Assembly: GCA_948468325.1 (NCBI GenBank)
Contig: CAOKHR010000109.1
Location: 1-7,827, forward strand
Origin: an uncultured Lachnospiraceae bacterium
Lineage (GTDB): Bacteria; Bacillota; Clostridia; Lachnospirales; Lachnospiraceae
Length of the DNA: 7,827 nucleotides
Reading direction: 5' to 3'
Of this stretch, positions 5,016-7,827 are shown piece by piece (within the stretch, counting starts at the first letter, position 1; each line of letters opens with the position of its first letter). The notes under the pieces are model-generated. The model worked only from the letters and a program-made list of their open reading frames with translations. It ran no database searches and had not been told where the DNA came from. The translations under genes and the position numbers were made by a program.

Positions 5016-7827
5016 TCATTTCCTGCCGCTCTTCTTTCCGAAAACAATATTCTCCATGTCAAGCATATCTGCATATTCGCTGTATCCTGTTGCATCCACA
5101 TAATCAGAACCTACTTCATGATCATAAGCATATCCAAACGTATTTAAGTCAGTAATTATTCCATTCTTATCAATAGAAAATACGTTCCATACGGTTCCGT
5201 CTCTGCCAGTAGGGACATAATATATTCTTGGTCTGTCATCTCCATGCAGTAATGTTACATATGCACCCGATGATGACAATTCGGTACAATAGTCATAGCC
5301 TTCATTAGTATAATCATGAACGGAATAAGTAAATCCATTCCTTAACTGGTCAAATCCTGTAACTGTAATTGTTTCCGGTCCATAAGAAGAAGTGTTATCC
5401 CAATCCAGGTTTGCCGTCTTACCATTCATATTGGAATAGTAAATATGTTCTCTGCTGCCGTCTGCTGTAACAGCATTATAGTGAGAATCCAAATCTCTGG
5501 GAGTTTCTCCCCATCTTAGTACAATACGATATTCGTCATCTGCCAGCACCGGAGAAATCGTTGCATTTTGATTTTCCGTAACTTCATTCGGACGCACAAT
5601 CACATTAAACTGCATCGTTGTATAGTCTTCTTTTGCTGCCGTAAGGCTGTATGCGCCGCTTGGCAATCCCCAGACTGTGCCGTATAGTTCCGTTATATCA
5701 TAAAGAAACTCTCCATTGGAATCAGTCGTCAGCGTCTGTATTACTTCACTCTCTTCCGGTGCATTCCAGCCGGAACGAAGCTGAAGCGTCACACCGGAAA
5801 CAGGATCTCCTGTTAAAGCATCGGTGATTTGTCCGCTGAATCCTCCTCTTCCAATATGATCATCCGGCACCATACGGAACGTTTCCATGTATTTTGTCCC
5901 GCTGTTTTCAAACGTGTCATACGTCGTAATCGGAATATATCCGTTTTTGCTTATTTCAATCCGATAAGACCCATCCGGCAGGAACGTGGAGAAAAATCCG
6001 TCTAACTGCGAGCTGTACGTTGCGATCTTCATATCTCCCTGGATAAACTGAATAATTGCGCCGCCAAGGAAGTCTCCGGTGTCTGCGTCACAGATTCTTC
6101 CGCGTACAATTCCTTTTGACGCTTCCGCTTTTAATCGGACTGTCTGTGCAGAATTATTCACGACAAAGGCTTTATTCACATTCATGTCGTCTACGCTGCT
6201 GCCTGCCAGATAAATACCTTTGTAAAGATAACAAATATGCGTTGCTGTTCCGGTATTTACCTGACCGCCATTTTGTTTCTGAATTACAATTGGGTTTCCG
6301 GAGCATATAGTTCCATCTGCATCGTAAACTTCTATCACTGTCTTATATTTCTTATTGCAGCAATCTCCGCCCCCAAAATGAGGCATTCCTTTATAAAGAC
6401 TGTCCTTTTCATTTACAAGGGAAATATGGAATTTTCCAGGATTAGAATTCAAAAAAGGAATTAATCCTTCATAATTTAAAATTTCTGCAGAAAACGGCGT
6501 CCCTTCAAATGTGTCTGTAATCTTATATTTCAATTTTGCCGTTACTTTTACGAACCACTTTGCTTCTCCTTTCAGGCAGTCGATGCAGGCATGTTCCGAT
6601 TCCCCAGTTGTAATATGTGCAATATCTTTTTCTTCTGATATAGATGCTTTCAAACCGACTTGAGCTCCAACTTCTGCTGTTACTGTCTCACCCAGAAAAC
6701 CAACACCTACTGTAATTTTAGGTCCCATAGACACCTCTGCTTTTCCGGTAAAATAAAGATTAGCAGAGGATTCTTTTTTATCAATATTCTGTCTGCCTGA
6801 ATCCGTATTATATACAAATCCCTGCTCTTGTTTTGAATTAACAGTTAAATTTGCTCCGCCTGAAATCTCCCATGACATAGGAACAGTTATCGCACTGTAA
6901 ATCTCCAGCCCCGGGATTCCGGTCGGTATCGGTATTTTTGCAGCCTTCAGTTCACTTTTCACTGCTTCCTTATTATCAACAGATAATTCGGCTTTCAGTT
7001 CTAATTCTATTTCTGAAGAGGAGATCAGGGAGCATTCAAAAAAGTCTTTCCGGAACAGGTGCAGATCATACACCATTTTAATCCCAATACTTCCACTTCC
7101 TTTTATTTCTCCGGATATTGAAAAATTTTCCGTAGGATCCCATTTAATTGATTCACTAATGGAATAACTAAACTTGTTATCTACATCAATTATTTCAATT
7201 CCTGTTGCATCTACTTCTTCGTCTTCACTTGCATTTTCCCTGACATCTATATCTACTTTCAAAAACTGATAAAAATCTGTAAGCACAGTATCATCTGCTT
7301 CGGTCACTGAAATACTGCCATCCATATTTTTTTCTATCGTTCCGATTTTTACAAGATATTGCTGAACGGAATCTGCAGATGAAAACATAATCTTATCGCC
7401 TGCCTGCAGATTTTCAACTGTTTGATTCGGATTATGGAAAGTATAAATCTTATGATAGCCTGTCGTAATTTCACCCGAATCTCCGCTTTCTTCTCCAACT
7501 GTTTCTACAATTGTGATTCCTTCTTCACTTTCTGTTTCAGAAGAATCCGACACGGATAGAATGTTTGTCGTACTGTCACTTTCTATTTCAATAATATTCT
7601 CAGCCAGAACACCAAAATTATTTGTCGTGTCATTATCAAAATTTATGACTTCTTTTTCTGCAAATTCTTCATCATTGACAGATTTTTCCTGAAATTGTTC
7701 ATATTCTTTTGTGTAATCAATGCACAGATATGGTTCGCTTACTGCTTCTCCGTTTCCATCATATAATACGGCGCAAACCAAATATTCTTCCGGCAAATCC
7801 ACCTCATCTTTCGGAATCATAATATCC
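5016..7827 (-). CDS. Large secreted surface protein, 5' end outside the window (carboxypeptidase-regulatory-like repeats plus DUF2135-like C-terminal domain)
   Basis: Partial gene. An ATG exists at 7820, but the frame stays open upstream to the window edge (codons for Asp-Ile precede it), and the protein begins there mid beta-strand without a signal peptide, so 7820 is unlikely to be the true start. Residues below count from that ATG (934 aa). Residues 1-36 look like the end of a CARDB or Ig-like domain; 45-120 are an acidic Ser/Thr/Glu-rich linker; 190-460 are alternating beta-strands I do not recognise. Two carboxypeptidase-regulatory-like (prealbumin-like) domains follow at about 566-650 and 657-745. 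The end, about 763-900, resembles the YfaP/DUF2135-type domain, with W770-G, D776-L-D-S-H780 and Y813-G-P-E-T817. The C-terminus is basic, with no LPXTG motif or membrane helix, so any anchoring must come from the missing N-terminal part. Probably extracellular. Function unknown; adhesion or ligand binding is inference only. It lies 40 bases upstream of the PASTA kinase gene. Confidence 0.85.
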   Translation of the reverse strand, partial: DIMIPKDEVDLPEEYLVCAVLYDGNGEAVSEPYLCIDYTKEYEQFQEKSVNDEEFAEKEVINFDNDTTNNFGVLAENIIEIESDSTTNILSVSDSSETESEEGITIVETVGEESGDSGEITTGYHKIYTFHNPNQTVENLQAGDKIMFSSADSVQQYLVKIGTIEKNMDGSISVTEADDTVLTDFYQFLKVDIDVRENASEDEEVDATGIEIIDVDNKFSYSISESIKWDPTENFSISGEIKGSGSIGIKMVYDLHLFRKDFFECSLISSSEIELELKAELSVDNKEAVKSELKAAKIPIPTGIPGLEIYSAITVPMSWEISGGANLTVNSKQEQGFVYNTDSGRQNIDKKESSANLYFTGKAEVSMGPKITVGVGFLGETVTAEVGAQVGLKASISEEKDIAHITTGESEHACIDCLKGEAKWFVKVTAKLKYKITDTFEGTPFSAEILNYEGLIPFLNSNPGKFHISLVNEKDSLYKGMPHFGGGDCCNKKYKTVIEVYDADGTICSGNPIVIQKQNGGQVNTGTATHICYLYKGIYLAGSSVDDMNVNKAFVVNNSAQTVRLKAEASKGIVRGRICDADTGDFLGGAIIQFIQGDMKIATYSSQLDGFFSTFLPDGSYRIEISKNGYIPITTYDTFENSGTKYMETFRMVPDDHIGRGGFSGQITDALTGDPVSGVTLQLRSGWNAPEESEVIQTLTTDSNGEFLYDITELYGTVWGLPSGAYSLTAAKEDYTTMQFNVIVRPNEVTENQNATISPVLADDEYRIVLRWGETPRDLDSHYNAVTADGSREHIYYSNMNGKTANLDWDNTSSYGPETITVTGFDQLRNGFTYSVHDYTNEGYDYCTELSSSGAYVTLLHGDDRPRIYYVPTGRDGTVWNVFSIDKNGIITDLNTFGYAYDHEVGSDYVDATGYSEYADMLDMENIVFGKKSGRK

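Overview
The window carries one block of genes, all on the minus strand and transcribed from right to left. The protein families (zinc-ribbon protein kinases of the IKEYFP type, a PASTA kinase, DUF2752, a large secreted protein with carboxypeptidase-regulatory-like modules) and the strong GGAGG-like ribosome binding sites suggest a Firmicute of class Clostridia. Lachnospiraceae is my best guess, inferred from gene content and style rather than from any marker gene.

In order of transcription: (1) 7827-5016, the C-terminal 936 codons or so of a very large, probably extracellular beta-rich protein whose start lies outside the window. (2) 4975-2951, a membrane Ser/Thr-type kinase: zinc ribbon, kinase domain, one membrane helix, three PASTA-like domains and a proline-rich tail. 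(3) 2822-1794, a soluble zinc-ribbon kinase with all core catalytic residues. (4) 1797-445, a third zinc-ribbon kinase with an altered active site (HSD instead of HRD, DMG instead of DFG) and what looks like a degenerate extra kinase N-lobe ahead of the real one. (5) 448-41, a small DUF2752 membrane protein. A further gene may begin at base 36 and run off the left edge.

Spacing supports a single operon. The gap between genes 1 and 2 is 40 bases, and genes 3/4 and 4/5 each share an ATGA overlap. The one looser joint is the 128-base gap between kinases 1 and 2. No terminator, RNA gene, CRISPR array, insertion sequence or convincing plus-strand gene is visible.

The inferred role is a signalling module. 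The PASTA kinase would sense something at the cell surface, possibly the large secreted protein beside it or the cell wall. The two soluble zinc-ribbon kinases would act as partners, substrates or scaffolds, and the small membrane protein is of unknown function. No PP2C phosphatase or FHA protein, the usual companions of such kinases, is in the window. The most unusual gene is the third kinase.
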